DNA of 64,000 nt from Bacidia rubella. Its lineage: Eukaryota; Ascomycota; Lecanoromycetes; Lecanorales; Ramalinaceae. The notes beneath the pieces are model-generated. The model was not told the origin of the DNA. It did not search any database and saw only the letters and a list, made by a program, of their open reading frames with translations. The position numbers and the translations under genes were made by a program. Within the stretch, counting starts at the first letter, position 1. Each line of letters begins with the position of its first letter. Below, in pieces: positions 32,640 to 44,268 of this stretch. The stretch covers positions 2,108,001 through 2,172,000 of the forward strand of contig JAVTIF010000001.1 of the NCBI GenBank assembly GCA_032158265.1, written 5' to 3'.

Positions 32640-35600
32640 ATGCTCACAGGACCTCAGACGGGAGTCTCTACTCCTCGGTCCTCCTCCTCCCTCAGGCCAC
32701 TCACTCTCCGTCACGGCTCTCTTCAGTACACGCTTCTCCTTCCCACAGCACAGCATTTCTTTGCCTCTCAGTCGAAAGAACGTTTCACATCCTCCCTCCC
32801 AGAGCCAACAGACGAGCTAGCTCAAGATGACGAGCCATCCTCCAACGCCGAGCTTCTTGCTCGATATCTAGGCTACCTCGCACATGCTGTCGATGTAGAT
32901 GAGGATGAAGCATCGGGAACCTATGTCGAGGTGCTCAAGAACGCTTTGGCCGATTTCGAACGGGCGTATCTCTTAGGCGGCAACGACATTCACGCCTTGG
33001 CCGCATCTCTACCTGGCATAGCTCAGAAGAAGCTAATAGTTGTACAATCGTATTATGCTGCTCGTGTCTCAGCTCAACGACCACTTCGAAAGCACCCTTC
33101 GGCGCTCTTCAGAGCCGCAGATGACGGCGAGGCAACAATCTACGCCATATTTGGAGGACAAGGCAACATTGAAGAGTACTTTGAAGAATTACGCGAAGTG
33201 TATACGACTTACCCTTCTTTCGTTGAAAGGTTGATCGAAGACTCAGCCAGCCTCCTCCAGACGTTATCTCGGGACACAAAAGCAGAGAAGCTCTACTCGA
33301 AAGGCCTCAATGTCATGCAATGGCTTCATCATCCCGAGCAGCAGCCCGATACAGACTATCTCATATCGGCGCCGGTGAGCTTACCACTTATTGGTCTGGT
33401 ACAGCTCGCCCATTACACTGTTACTTGCAAAGCCCTTGGTCTCACACCTGGTGACACTCGCGAGTACCTCAGTGGTACCACGGGCCACTCGCAAGGTGTT
33501 GTTACTGCTGCAGCTATCGCAGCTGCTGATGATTGGGAATCGTTCGAGGTCGTTGCAAAGAAAGCGCTGAAGATCCTGTTCTGGATTGGTTCGAGAAGCC
33601 AACAAGCGTACCCTCGTACATCACTGGCACCCTCTGTTTTACAAGATTCGGTCGAGAAGGGCGAGGGTACCCCGACACCTATGCTCTCAGTACGCGATCT
33701 GCCAAGACATGCACTCCAAGCTCAGATTGATTCCACCAACCGACATCTTCCGGAAGATCGCCATATCGCCATCTCTTTGATCAATAGTGCACGCAACTTC
33801 GTTGTCACGGGTCCTCCGCTTTCTCTGTATGGTCTCAACCTCCAGCTTCGAAAAGTCAAGGCTCCGACTGGACTTGACCAGACTCGCATACCATTTACGG
33901 AGCGCAAAGTCCGCTTTGTCAATCGATTCCTACCCATTACTTCCCCCTTTCATAGCGTACATCTCACAGAAGCCTACCATCTCATCCAAGAAGACCTCAA
34001 AGATGTGACAATAAGCATCAAGGACCTTGAGATACCCGTCTACAATACATCGACTGGCGCCGATGTGCGAGATGAAGGCGTCGACAACATTGTACCAGCC
34101 TTGGTACGAATGATTATTCAAGATCCAGTTGAGTGGGAGAAGGCGACAGTCTGCCCGAAGGCGACTCATCTTGTAGATTTCGGCCCAGGAGGCATTTCTG
34201 GACTTGGCGTCCTCACGAACCGAAATAAGGACGGAACTGGTGTTCGAGTGATTCTTGCTGGAGCTATAGACGGGTCGAACACTGACGTTGGGTACAAGGC
34301 GGAGCTTTTCGATAGGGATTCGGAAAACGCCATCAAATACGCTGTCGATTGGGTGAAGGAGCATGGCCCACGCTTGGTCAAAACATCGGCTGGTCAAACC
34401 TTTGTAGACACCAAGATGAGCAGATTGCTCGGGTTGCCACCTGTAATGGTTGCAGGTATGACACCTTGTACTGTCCCATGGGACTTCGTTGCTGCAACTA
34501 TGCGAGCTGGCTACCACATTGAGCTCGCTGGCGGTGGCTACTACAACGACAAAACCATGACTGAAGCTATCACCAAGATCGAAAACGAAATCCCAGCAGG
34601 TCGAGGAATCACGGTCAATCTTATCTACGTTAATCCACGAGCAATGGCTTGGCAAATTCCTCTGATTGGAAAATTGCGCGCCGACGGCTTCCCTGTGGAA
34701 GGCCTTACCATTGGAGCTGGCGTACCATCCATTGAAGTTGCCAGTGAATACATTGAAACCCTCGGAATCAAACACATCGCCTTCAAACCAGGTTCTGTTG
34801 AAGCCATACAAGCCGTCATCAACGTGGCAAACGCTCACCCGCATTTCCCGGTCATGCTACAATGGACGGGCGGTCGTGGTGGTGGTCATCACTCTTACGA
34901 AGACTTTCACCAACCTATCCTCCAGATGTATGGTCGTATAAGGAGATGCGAAAACATCGTTCTCATAGCGGGAAGCGGCTTTGGCGGCTCTGAGGACACC
35001 TATCCTTACTTGACTGGTACCTGGGCCAACAATTTTGGCTACGCAGCAATGCCTTTTGATGGCTGCCTATTTGGAAGTCGTATGATGACTGCAAAGGAAG
35101 CTCACACATCAAAGAACGCCAAAAAAGCTATTGCCGAGGCTGAAGGTGTGGATGATAGTCAATGGGAGAAGACCTACAAAGGTCCTGCTGGTGGTGTCAT
35201 AACCGTGCGCTCAGAGATGGGCGAGCCTATCCACAAGTTGGCAACCAGAGGCGTCAAGCTCTGGGCTGAGATGGATCAGAAGATATTCACCCTCGACAAA
35301 GCCAAAAGACTGCCTGAGCTGAAGAAAATGCGTGACTACATCATCAAAAAGCTCAACGACGACTTTCAAAAGGTTTGGTTTGGCCGTAACGCCGCAGGTG
35401 AGGTTGTCGATCTCGAAGACATGACCTACGGCGAGGTCGTACGGCGCATGGTTGATTTAATGTACGTCAAGCACGAATCGCGATGGATCGATCCATCCCT
35501 GTGCCGCCTCACAGTCGACTTCATCCGCAGAGTGGAGGAACGCTTCACCTCAACACCAGGCAAATCTTCGATAGTACAGAGCTACTCCGAAATGGACAAG

Positions 35601-38600
35601 CCCTTTGAGGTTGTCGATAGAGTTCTGATGACCTACCCCGAGGCTACTGAGCAACTCATCAACGCTCAGGATGTACAGCACTTCCTTCTGTTGTGCCAGC
35701 GCCGAGGACAGAAACCTGTTCCTTTCGTACCGTGTCTCGATGACAACTTTGAGTTTTTCTTCAAGAAAGATTCACTTTGGCAGTCTGAAGATCTCGAAGC
35801 AGTCGTAGATCAAGATGTCGGTAGGACTTGCATTCTTCAAGGTCCCACCGCCGCCAAGTACTCACACGCCATTGACGAGCCGGTCAAAGACATTCTCGAT
35901 GGTATTCATGAAGATCACATCAAGGGTCTGACAAACGACGTGTATGGAGGTAGAGAAACTACCATACCCACTGTCGAATACTTCGGCAGCAAATTCCTTA
36001 TCGAAGATGCTGCCAACGACGATGTCGACGGACTGAATGTAGTAGCTAATGGCGACGTCACCAGCTATCGCATTTCTTCCGCACCTAATGCTACGCTGCC
36101 TGACACGGAAGCCTGGTTGCATCTTCTTGCTGGCAAAGCATACTCGTGGCGATATGCCCTCTTCACATCCGATGTTTTCGTCCAAGGCCAGCGCTTCCAG
36201 ACAAATCCTTTGAAACGCATCTTCGCTCCATCAAAAGGCATGCTTGTGGAGATGCTCTATCCTAATGATCCTAACAACACTTTGATCACGATCAAAGAGC
36301 CCTCTCCTTCAGGGATGACCAAGACTGTTGAGATCAGCATGGTCAAGGGCAAAGAAATTGCAGTCAACCTCATCGAGACAAGAACCGCTGAAGGAGCACC
36401 AGTCGCACTACCCCTCAAGTTTACATATCACCCTGAAGCTGGCTATGCGCCTATCCGAGAAGTTATGGAAGGTCGCAACGATCGTGTCAAAGAATTCTAC
36501 TACCGGATATGGTTCGGTGCAGATGAGAAAGTTCCGTTCGAAACCCCTGCCACAAGCACCTTTGATGGCGGTCGGGCAACGGTTACAAGCAAAGCCATTG
36601 CGGATTTCGTCCACGCAGTCGGCAACACTGGCGAGGCGTTCGTTGAGCGTCCTGGCAAGGAGGTCCTTGCGCCTATGGATTTTGCTATCGTTGTCGGCTG
36701 GAAGGCTATCACAAAGCCAATATTCCCTCGGTCAATCAACGGAGATTTGCTTAAATTGGTCCATTTGTCTAACGGCTTCCGAATGGTGCCTGGTGCTGAG
36801 CCATTGAAGAAAGGTGATGTTGTAGATACTACCGCTCAGATCAACGCTGTCATCAACCAAGAATCCGGCAAGATGGTTGAGGTCAGTGGCACTATCAGAC
36901 GGAAGGGAAAGCCAGTGATGGTCGTGACCAGCCAATTTTTGTATCGCGGCACCTACACAGACTTTGAAAATACCTTCCAACGCAAGGATGAAATACCTAT
37001 GCAGGTCCACCTCGGCTCATCCAAGGACGTCGCTGTACTTCGCTCAAAAGAGTGGTTCAACATTGACGAGCCTGATATTGACCTTCTCAACCAGACTCTC
37101 ACCTTCCGTCTTCAGACCCTAGTTCACTTCAAGAACAAGACTGTCTTCAAGTCTGTAGAGACTATTGGCGAGGTCCTACTTGAGCTCCCATCTAAGGAAG
37201 TCATTCAGGTCGCTGCAGTCGATTACCAAGCTGGTGTATCTCATGGCAATCCAGTCATCGACTACCTCCAGCGATATGGCTCGTCTATCGAACAGCCCGT
37301 CAGCTTCGAGAATCCTATCCCATTGAGTGGGAAGACTCCTCTCGTCCTTCGAGCTCCAGCATCAAACGAAACCTATGCTCGCGTTTCGGGCGATTACAAC
37401 CCCATCCACGTCTCTAGAACCTTTGCTAGCTATGCAAATCTTCCAGGCACGATCACCCATGGAATGTATTCAAGTGCTGCTGTGCGAAGCCTGGTCGAGA
37501 CATGGGCGGCGGAAAATAATGTTGGTCGTGTGCGAAGCTTCCACTGCAATCTCGTTGGTATGGTACTACCTAATGACGACATTCAAGTCAAGCTGCAGCA
37601 TACTGGTATGGTCTCTGGGCGCAAGATAATCAAGGTCGAAACTACGAATCAAGCTACCGAAGAAAAGGTCCTACTTGGAGAGGCAGAGATTGAGCAGCCT
37701 GTCTCATCGTATGTCTTCACTGGCCAAGGATCTCAAGAGCAAGGTATGGGTATGGATCTCTACGGTAGCAGCCCGGTTGCGAAGGAAGTTTGGGATCGAG
37801 CTGATGCTCACTTTATGGAGAACTATGGCTTTTCGATCACGAACATTGTCAAGAATAATCCTAAGGAGCTTACCATCCACTTCGGCGGGCCTCGAGGGAA
37901 AGCCATCCGAGAGAACTATATGTCTATGACCTTTGAGTCTGTCAACGCTGACGGCTCCATCAAGTCCGAGAGGATCTTCAAAGAAGTCAACGAAAACACT
38001 ACTTCCTACACCTACCGATCACCCACTGGTCTTCTGTCAGCTACTCAGTTCACACAGCCCGCCCTCACCCTTATGGAGAAGGCAAGCTTCGAAGACATGC
38101 TGTCGAAGGGTCTTGTGCAGAAAGACAGCAGCTTCGCCGGTCACTCGTTGGGTGAATACTCAGCATTGGCTGCGCTGGCGGAAGTCATGCCGATCGAGAG
38201 CTTGGTCTCCGTTGTCTTCTATCGTGGTCTTACGATGCAGGTCGCAGTTGAGCGTGACGCTCAAGGGCGGTCAAATTATTCGATGTGCGCCGTGAATCCC
38301 AGCAGGATCTCCAAGACCTTCAACGAGCAAGCTCTGCAGTATGTCGTGGAGAATATCGCTGAAGAGACGACATGGCTGCTGGAGATCGTCAACTACAACG
38401 TCGCAAATATGCAATATGTTTGCGCCGGTGATGTAAGCTACCGCGTTTCCCCCAATCTTTTAGACCGTGCTAACATCCCTTGCAGCTCCGTGCTCTCGAC
38501 TGCCTCACAAACGTTACGAACTTCCTCAAAGCCCAAAAAGTTGACATCCAATCCCTTATGCAGACCCTCTCCCTCGACGACGTAAAATCGCGTCTCCGCT

Positions 38601-38992
38601 CCATAATCCAAGAATGCGCCGCGCAAACCAACCATAAAGCGAAACCCATAGTCCTCGAGCGCGGTTTCGCAACCATCCCGCTCAAAGGCATCGATGTGCC
38701 CTTCCACAGCACGTTCTTACGATCTGGTGTCAAACCTTTCAGGTCTTTCTTGATGAAGAAGATCAACAAGACGAGTATCGACCCGGGCAAATTAGTTGGG
38801 AAATATATCCCTAATGTCACGGCCAAGCCGTTTGAGATCTCCAAGGAGTATTTTGAGGAGGTTTACAGGCTCACGAACTCACCGCGTATTGGTAACGTGC
38901 TTGCGAATTGGGAGCGGTATGAGAATGCGAGGAGTGCGAGTGAGGCGATTACGCCGAGGAGTCGGGGCGGGACGATGGTGAATGGTGTTTGA
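32640..38992 (+). CDS. FAS1: fatty acid synthase subunit beta
   Basis: Exons 32640-38432 and 38486-38992 give 2099 residues, as expected. The 53-base intron (GTAAGC, GCTAAC, TGCAG) lies between CAGD and LRALDCL. Domains in order: acetyltransferase (TGHSQG, Ser284), enoyl reductase (VAGMTPCTVPWDFVAA; FMN-binding IAGSGFGG region), dehydratase with hotdog folds (GDYNPIHVS, His1590) and malonyl/palmitoyl transferase (VFTGQGSQ; AGHSLGEY, Ser1836), whose C-terminus is completed by the FAS2 N-terminus. It forms the domes of the alpha6beta6 barrel in the cytosol. No polyketide synthase or hexanoate-type partner lies in the window, so this is the primary-metabolism enzyme. The start matches the usual GPQTGVxTPRSSxSLRPL N-terminus. 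Confidence 0.97.
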
Positions 38993-39569
38993 GTGCTTTG
39001 TTGGAGGGAATGAAGGATTGTGCTCGCGTACATTTCTGCAAGTCCAGGTGAAGGCGTTGGCATTTCCTGTCTTCGAGTGCTGAAGCGATACTAGAGGCAG
39101 GATTGGGCAACCCGTTGTTATGTGAGTGTTCTTGTATGTTTTTGATAGCCACCTTTGCTTCTCTGGCTGGGGGGCGAAAAGGGTATTAGACGGAGTAGCG
39201 GATAGAGTGCGCCTGCTAAATTACTTGAAGAGTCAAATTTGCCCGTCCTCGTTTCCCAAATCACTTCTTCTTCTTTCTCCTTTGAGATCCTGGATCTCTA
39301 GTATATCTTTGCATCCTACACGTGACACGTAGATGAAAATCCCCCGCCCTGCGCTAACCTACTCGCAATCGACGAGTGCCCCTCAAATCGTATCCACTTT
39401 ACCGTTGACGAGAAAATAGTAGTAAAAACCCCCTTATTTCTCTTCTACCAGAAATTCAGCAATTCAGTGGCCGACTGCGCACCCAGGATCAGAAGTGCGC
39501 GCTCTACACTCCTCGTTGCGTCTTAGCCGGATGTTCCTCCGTAGAACTTTGCTTCCATTACAAGATCCT

Positions 39570-39612
39570 TTATAGATCCATCATAGATCCAATATAGATC
39601 CACCATCTATAA
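39570..39612. repeat. short tandem ATAGATCCAt repeat
   Basis: About four imperfect 12-13-base units containing atagatcc follow one another (tatagatccatc, atagatccaa, atagatccacc). Confidence 0.55.
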
Positions 39613-39684
39613 TAGACGCCCCTGATATCTTCAACGATAGACATTAAAATTACCGGATAGGCTAGCGTCTTTCAATTCAAGTAC

Positions 39685-39826
39685 TCCTCAGACGAAACTT
39701 GAGGTCAACTCGAGCAAAAGTTGATTAGGACTTGAGCAGAACTTGAGCTGAGCTCGAGCTTGCTCAAGTCTGACTCGAGATGAGCTCGAGATGAGCTCGA
39801 GGCTCGAGATGGGCTCCGCCAGAACT
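39685..39826. repeat. CTCGAG/TTGAG-rich repeat
   Basis: A run of degenerate units around gagctcgagat, best ordered at 39773-39826, with many CTCGAG palindromes flanked by degenerate cTTGAGc units. It may be a mutated satellite-like array. Confidence 0.55.
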
Positions 39827-39975
39827 CCCCGGTTTTGATGGTGGAGGGGGGGAATGTGTGGAAGGGGTTAGCGCCACGGAATCATCAAAACGTTCATTGA
39901 TCAGAAACATCTCCAAATATCTCATCTCATCTCATGCCTATGTGAAATTTCCACATCTCGCTCTCCAGCGAGCTC

Positions 39976-40091
39976 GCATACATACATACACACGTACGTA
40001 CATACATCCAAGCGTAAAGCATACAATCCAACCACCAGAACCATCCCGTTCTTTCCTAATACCCTGGCACGCTAAACCCATCATAAAAATC
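39976..40091 (+). repeat. direct repeat, copy 1
   Basis: Starts with a CATA/CGTA microsatellite and continues through ccaagcgtaaagcataca, a CCATCCC...TTCTTTCCTAAT block and ggcacgctaaa to cataaaaa. The same order recurs at 40351-40440 with small gaps. Confidence 0.8.
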
Positions 40092-40350
40092 ATTTCTTCA
40101 CCTCCTTCCACTCCGAGCCTTTCCACGATGAATGGAATGGGTTAGTGGCATCTCTCATCTATCCAATCAGCATGATCAATGCAAAGGGGGAAAAACGGAG
40201 GTGGTAAGTTGTTTGTAAGGTAATAAGCTACCACGATATTTTCAGGAGTATTCACTCAATGATCCAGACATTTCATCTCCAAAGCATTATCCCCGTAGAT
40301 AATCGCGCAACAGAACTCTCCAGTGTATGTAACAGCCACTATCAAACTTC

Positions 40351-40440
40351 GCATACATACATACATCCAAGCGTAAAGCATACAAATCCAACCATCCCTT
40401 CTTTCCTAATATCCCGGCACGCTAAATCATCATAAAAACC
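40351..40440 (+). repeat. direct repeat, copy 2
   Basis: The shorter copy of the block at 39976-40091. It has fewer CATA units and lacks a short caccagaa-type insert. It lies about 90 bases beyond the 3' end of the RBR gene. Confidence 0.8.
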
Positions 40441-40532
40441 AACCCCTCCTCACCCCCCACATCCTCACTCTCTCCTTCACTTCAAACATCTACCCTCCCA
40501 CCCTCCACGTCTCCGCTTCGCTCCCGACAAGA

Positions 40533-42842
40533 TCAAGCAACAGCAACATGCCGTCTCCACTCCTCCACCCTCCTACCCCCTTGCTGCCCCCGATTAATCC
40601 CCGCCAACATACTAGCTCTGCGCTGCCTCCTCGCCTCTTGCTCAGCTCCATCGACAGCCGCACCACCCCCGCCATCTTGATGCTGATCCAGAAAATCCAT
40701 AATATTCCTCGCCGGTGGGTGGGGTGGGGCGGGTGGACCAGTATGCACAGAGCCCCTCCTCAATGGCGGCCGATCTGGCTGTCGATTCTGCTGAGGTGGT
40801 GCTGGAGGCTGTGGTGGTTGCCGAACATGCACGCGTATTTCCTCGACGAGCTGTTCAGCCGCCTGATTATGCGCATCGGTATAACGACCCGTTAAGAGGT
40901 CGATGCCACGGCGTATAAGGTCCTCCTCGTCTTCACCGCGGTGTCCTCGCCTTCTAGCTTCCGCTGCCGCAGCAGCCGCAGGGTCGTGAGCTGGGTTGTT
41001 ATTATTATTGGCAGGAACAGCGTGAAAGAGGATGCCCCCGAAGCCATCGCCCCCGTCGGCGAGGAGATCTTGTTCCCACAACCTGTGCGCGAGACGCTCG
41101 TCTTCTTCCTCGCGGTGACGGTGCAGGCCAGCGAAGGGGTCGTGCTCGTGCATATCCCTATCCAATTCGATCATATCGTCTGAGAAGAGGGGACATCCGC
41201 AATTACTCGCTCCTCCACCGGGACGTCCGCCTGCGCGTCCCCAGGGGATGCCGCATACCATGCAGAATTCGGCGCCGCAGCGGCATTGCATGTGGTTGCA
41301 GCCGAATGTGAGTTCGACCATGGCTTGGCAGTTGAAGCATTTTCTCCAGCCTTCTTTCATGGCCATTTTCTGGAACTCGCGCGCGGATTCGTCTTTGGGG
41401 CAGTCTTTTGAGGAGTGCCATTTTAGGTTGCAGGTGGTGCAGACTTTGGTTTGGCATTTCCCGCATACGCCGAATCTTTTCCCGTGGTGTGTGCCTCCGC
41501 TATTATCGGTACGGATACGGTCGGGTCTGATCCACTCCCCACATCCCTTGCGGGGGCAGTATAGCCGGTTCTTGGTGGTATATTCGCAGTATTTCTTGTT
41601 CCAGGTTCGCTTGAAGGAGTTGGAGAAGAGGGAGGCGACGGCGCCGGGGTCGATGGGGTTTTCTTTGGAACAGCAGGCGGGCGGCATTTGTTGCGGATCT
41701 TTTAGACTGTTTTGGAAGAGTGTCCGTAGGCAGGTATGGCAGATGGGGTGGTTGCAAGGGCGGTGCCGGTGGCATTTGGAGGCTGGGATGGTGTCTGTGC
41801 AGATTAGGCAGTCGTAGGTCTTTGGCGGTTTTGGCTTTGGTTGTGGTGGGGCGGATCTGGAGGGGGTGGGAGCTTTAGGGGAGCTTGTGGACTTGGGGGA
41901 GGCGATGGTGGAGGGGGAGGGTTTGGAGGAGGAGGGTTTGCGGGTGCCGGTGCCGAGGAGGGAGCTGACAAGGCTAGGTCGACGGTCCGTTTGTTTTGTC
42001 GAGGAGGAGCGGGAGGGTTTCAGTGCAGAGCTGGAGGGTCGGTCGGCGGATCTGGAGGGAGGTCGGTCGACTTTTGTTGTGGAGGAGATAGAGCTGCGTC
42101 GATCATGTTGACGGGAGGAGGGTCTCTCGACCTTTTTCGAAGAGCTGGTACTGACGTCTGTACGGCTGGCATGTCTGGAGGGCGTAGCTCGCTCGACCTT
42201 CGATGGTTTATAGCTAACAGGTGGTGGTTCATGCTGTCGAGGTGGGCGGGCGCTTGTCGTCTGGCTTCGTATCAAGGGAGGACGGGTAGATGATTCTGAG
42301 TGGTGTTCTCGGAGTGTAATACTGCTGTGGGTATGTCAGTAGGATCTTGAAGTAATAGATCATGAAGCGTACCGTGAGACCGAGGGTCTTCGATCCGAGG
42401 AGCTTGGCTTGTTTTTTGAAGAGTAAACGATTTTTCGTCCATCACTATCATGTCTTGTTGAGACGTTACTTTCTGTTCCTCGCCTCCTTGTGTCATCCTC
42501 ATATCCATCATCATTTCTCGCCCTTGATTCAACCACATTGCGAGACCTAGAAGAATGGTTCCTCGATATTGTCGGCCTTGTATCATCTTCTAGATGAATT
42601 TTGGACGAGCTACGTCCATGAGTATGTCCTGCTCCTACTTCGCTCTTTCTCCGATGACTATGGTGGTGTGAATGATCTCGCGAGTGTGAATGTCTTCTCT
42701 CCTCTTCTCGGCGAATTTCACCGTCGTCTATGAATGGCTCTTTCCCCTTCGAGAGCGCATATTCTGGGTCACCAACGCTCTCACGCCGGGAACCTCTCAG
42801 CAGGGATTCTGTGGTCCTGTGCCCTCCACTGCGAGAAGCCAT
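40533..42842 (-). CDS. RBR-type (RING-IBR-RING) E3 ubiquitin ligase
   Basis: Exons 42842-42373 and 42324-40533 give 753 residues. The 48-base intron (GTACGC..CACAG) has a CAGCAG acceptor, so a form one residue shorter is possible. Residues 1-320 are Ser/Arg/His-rich and disordered, with repeated KV[ED]RPxSR motifs. The RBR unit spans about 329-515: RING1 (CLICTDTIP...CNHPICHTC), IBR (YCPRKGCGEW...CGKCQTKVCTTC) and RING2 (CFNCQAMVELTFGCNHMQCRCG), whose GCNHM Cys (about residue 499) is the expected thioester-forming residue. The tail is acidic, then Pro/Arg-rich. It transfers ubiquitin from an E2 by a RING/HECT hybrid mechanism. Substrate unknown. The Ariadne-specific C-terminal domain is not recognised. 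Confidence 0.88.
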
Positions 42843-43440
42843 CTCTTTCTGCGCTGATGCCCAAGATGACCGGGGTTGAAGAAAGAACGTCCTTTGACCT
42901 TCTTTTATGTCATATTCAGGACCGGCTGAGTCAGGCTTCTGTGCCGTTTCACGTCCGAGGTGATGTGTGTTTCACGGAGTGATGAGTCGACTGAGGTGAT
43001 GAAAGGATGAGGACGTTGTGAGTGAGTGGCGGTGTCAAACCACTTCCATGGCTAATATATTCCCCAGCTTTGATAATCTTTTGTGTCGCACAAGACTGCC
43101 GATTTTCCCACGAGGTATGACAAGCGCTAGATCGAGCTGTGGGCTTCTGGCGTTGCCTTCTGGTTGGAACGCCCTGCGGACTGCAGTCGAGCGTGCATGC
43201 ATCTAGCGGATTGGGACGACTCCCATTTGCGCCCAACTGTGGGATGAAGGGGCGGCCAGTAGGATGGCTACAAGTATTTAGCTGCGGTCGTCCAAAGGTC
43301 TTGGGGAACGAGTGGAAGATGTCGCCAGTGCTGGTCTAATGCACAGCTAAGGCATCCAGATGGTTCAGCTCCTGTCAGCGCAGTCGAGATCTGCACTCTG
43401 TCCATCCCTTCTCCTCAACTATGCGCCAGCCAATCAGCTC
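42843..43440. other. promoter region of the RBR gene and spacer
   Basis: No supported gene on either strand. Confidence 0.4.
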
Positions 43441-43791
43441 TCAATCTACTAGGCTTGCCTTAAAGAGCTTAGTGGCATTCCTCCTGGCTTTCTTCAAGAT
43501 GCTCTCAGGTTCTTTCTTCCCTCTACATAGTCCGTCTCCATTCAAACTCATATAGATTTGTAAGAGATGCGACGAGAGGTCCTGCGGCTTATGGCATGAG
43601 TCATATTGTCCAAAATGGCCCGCCACCTCTTTCCTTGCTTTCGTGAGTCCAGAACGGGGAGATGCATCAACAAGCTTGATGCCGTATAGCGGACGACTTT
43701 TCCAAGATCTTGCTCCCGGAATCCAGGCAAGCAACATGTGGGTCTTCAGCGAACGGCTCCATTCAAGGTTACAGTTCGACCTTGACGGCAT
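43441..43791 (-). CDS. doubtful small open frame, 116 residues
   Basis: ATG-initiated single frame with mixed, protein-like composition rich in Lys/Arg/Ser and ending KLFKASLVD. No motif, signal peptide or membrane segment. It sits alone in a 1.4-kb gap. It may be a small real gene or chance. Confidence 0.25.
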   Translation of the reverse strand: MPSRSNCNLEWSRSLKTHMLLAWIPGARSWKSRPLYGIKLVDASPRSGLTKARKEVAGHFGQYDSCHKPQDLSSHLLQIYMSLNGDGLCRGKKEPESILKKARRNATKLFKASLVD

Positions 43792-44268
43792 CTCTCACGA
43801 TTGATACACCATGCTTCGTCTACAATCTTCAAGCCTCCACATTCTTCTTTGACAAAAGCCTCTTTCCTTCCATTCCTGGACACACGGGAAAGACTACGTG
43901 TCTCAAGAGATTGTTGAAGCCATACATCAAACCAAAGACGTGAATGTTCCCAGATGTTTTCTTTTCTCTGATTGCTCCCCTACATGCTGCTAGCCGTTCT
44001 TGCCTTAGGGCCAGCTGATCCACCGCTGTTTACTTTCATTTTCCACTTTCAATGTCCGCGTCGTCCAAAAAGTCCATGGATTCCTTAACCATAAAAACGA
44101 TATCCGAGCAAGCTGTTGCTGGCAAACACTATCTCGTCAATTGACCAGTTATTGGTATCCTGATCAATAAACTCCGAGGTGACGTTGTGCACACAGAGGC
44201 AATTTTGGGCGCTCTGATGCCAAGAAAGGTGAATCTTGGAACAATCGAATGTGGTAACAAGACGCGCA
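43792..44268. other. spacer upstream of the SRA gene
   Basis: Probable promoter of the plus-strand gene that follows. Nothing else seen. Confidence 0.4.

Larger units (their letters stand above)
38993..40532. other. gene-free, repeat-bearing spacer
   Basis: About 1.5 kb between the 3' ends of FAS1 and the RBR ligase gene. It holds short tandem repeats, CTCGAG-rich sequence and a duplicated ~100-bp block (separate entries). No coding signal. Confidence 0.55.

Noticed and set aside
33930..34844. 304-codon open frame antisense to FAS1.
   Set aside because: Lies wholly inside the enoyl-reductase coding region and has no domain of its own.
25987..38992. FAS1/FAS2 as part of a secondary-metabolite cluster.
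   Set aside because: No polyketide synthase, tailoring enzyme, transporter or cluster regulator lies within the window around them. Both subunits are full length and typical of primary metabolism.
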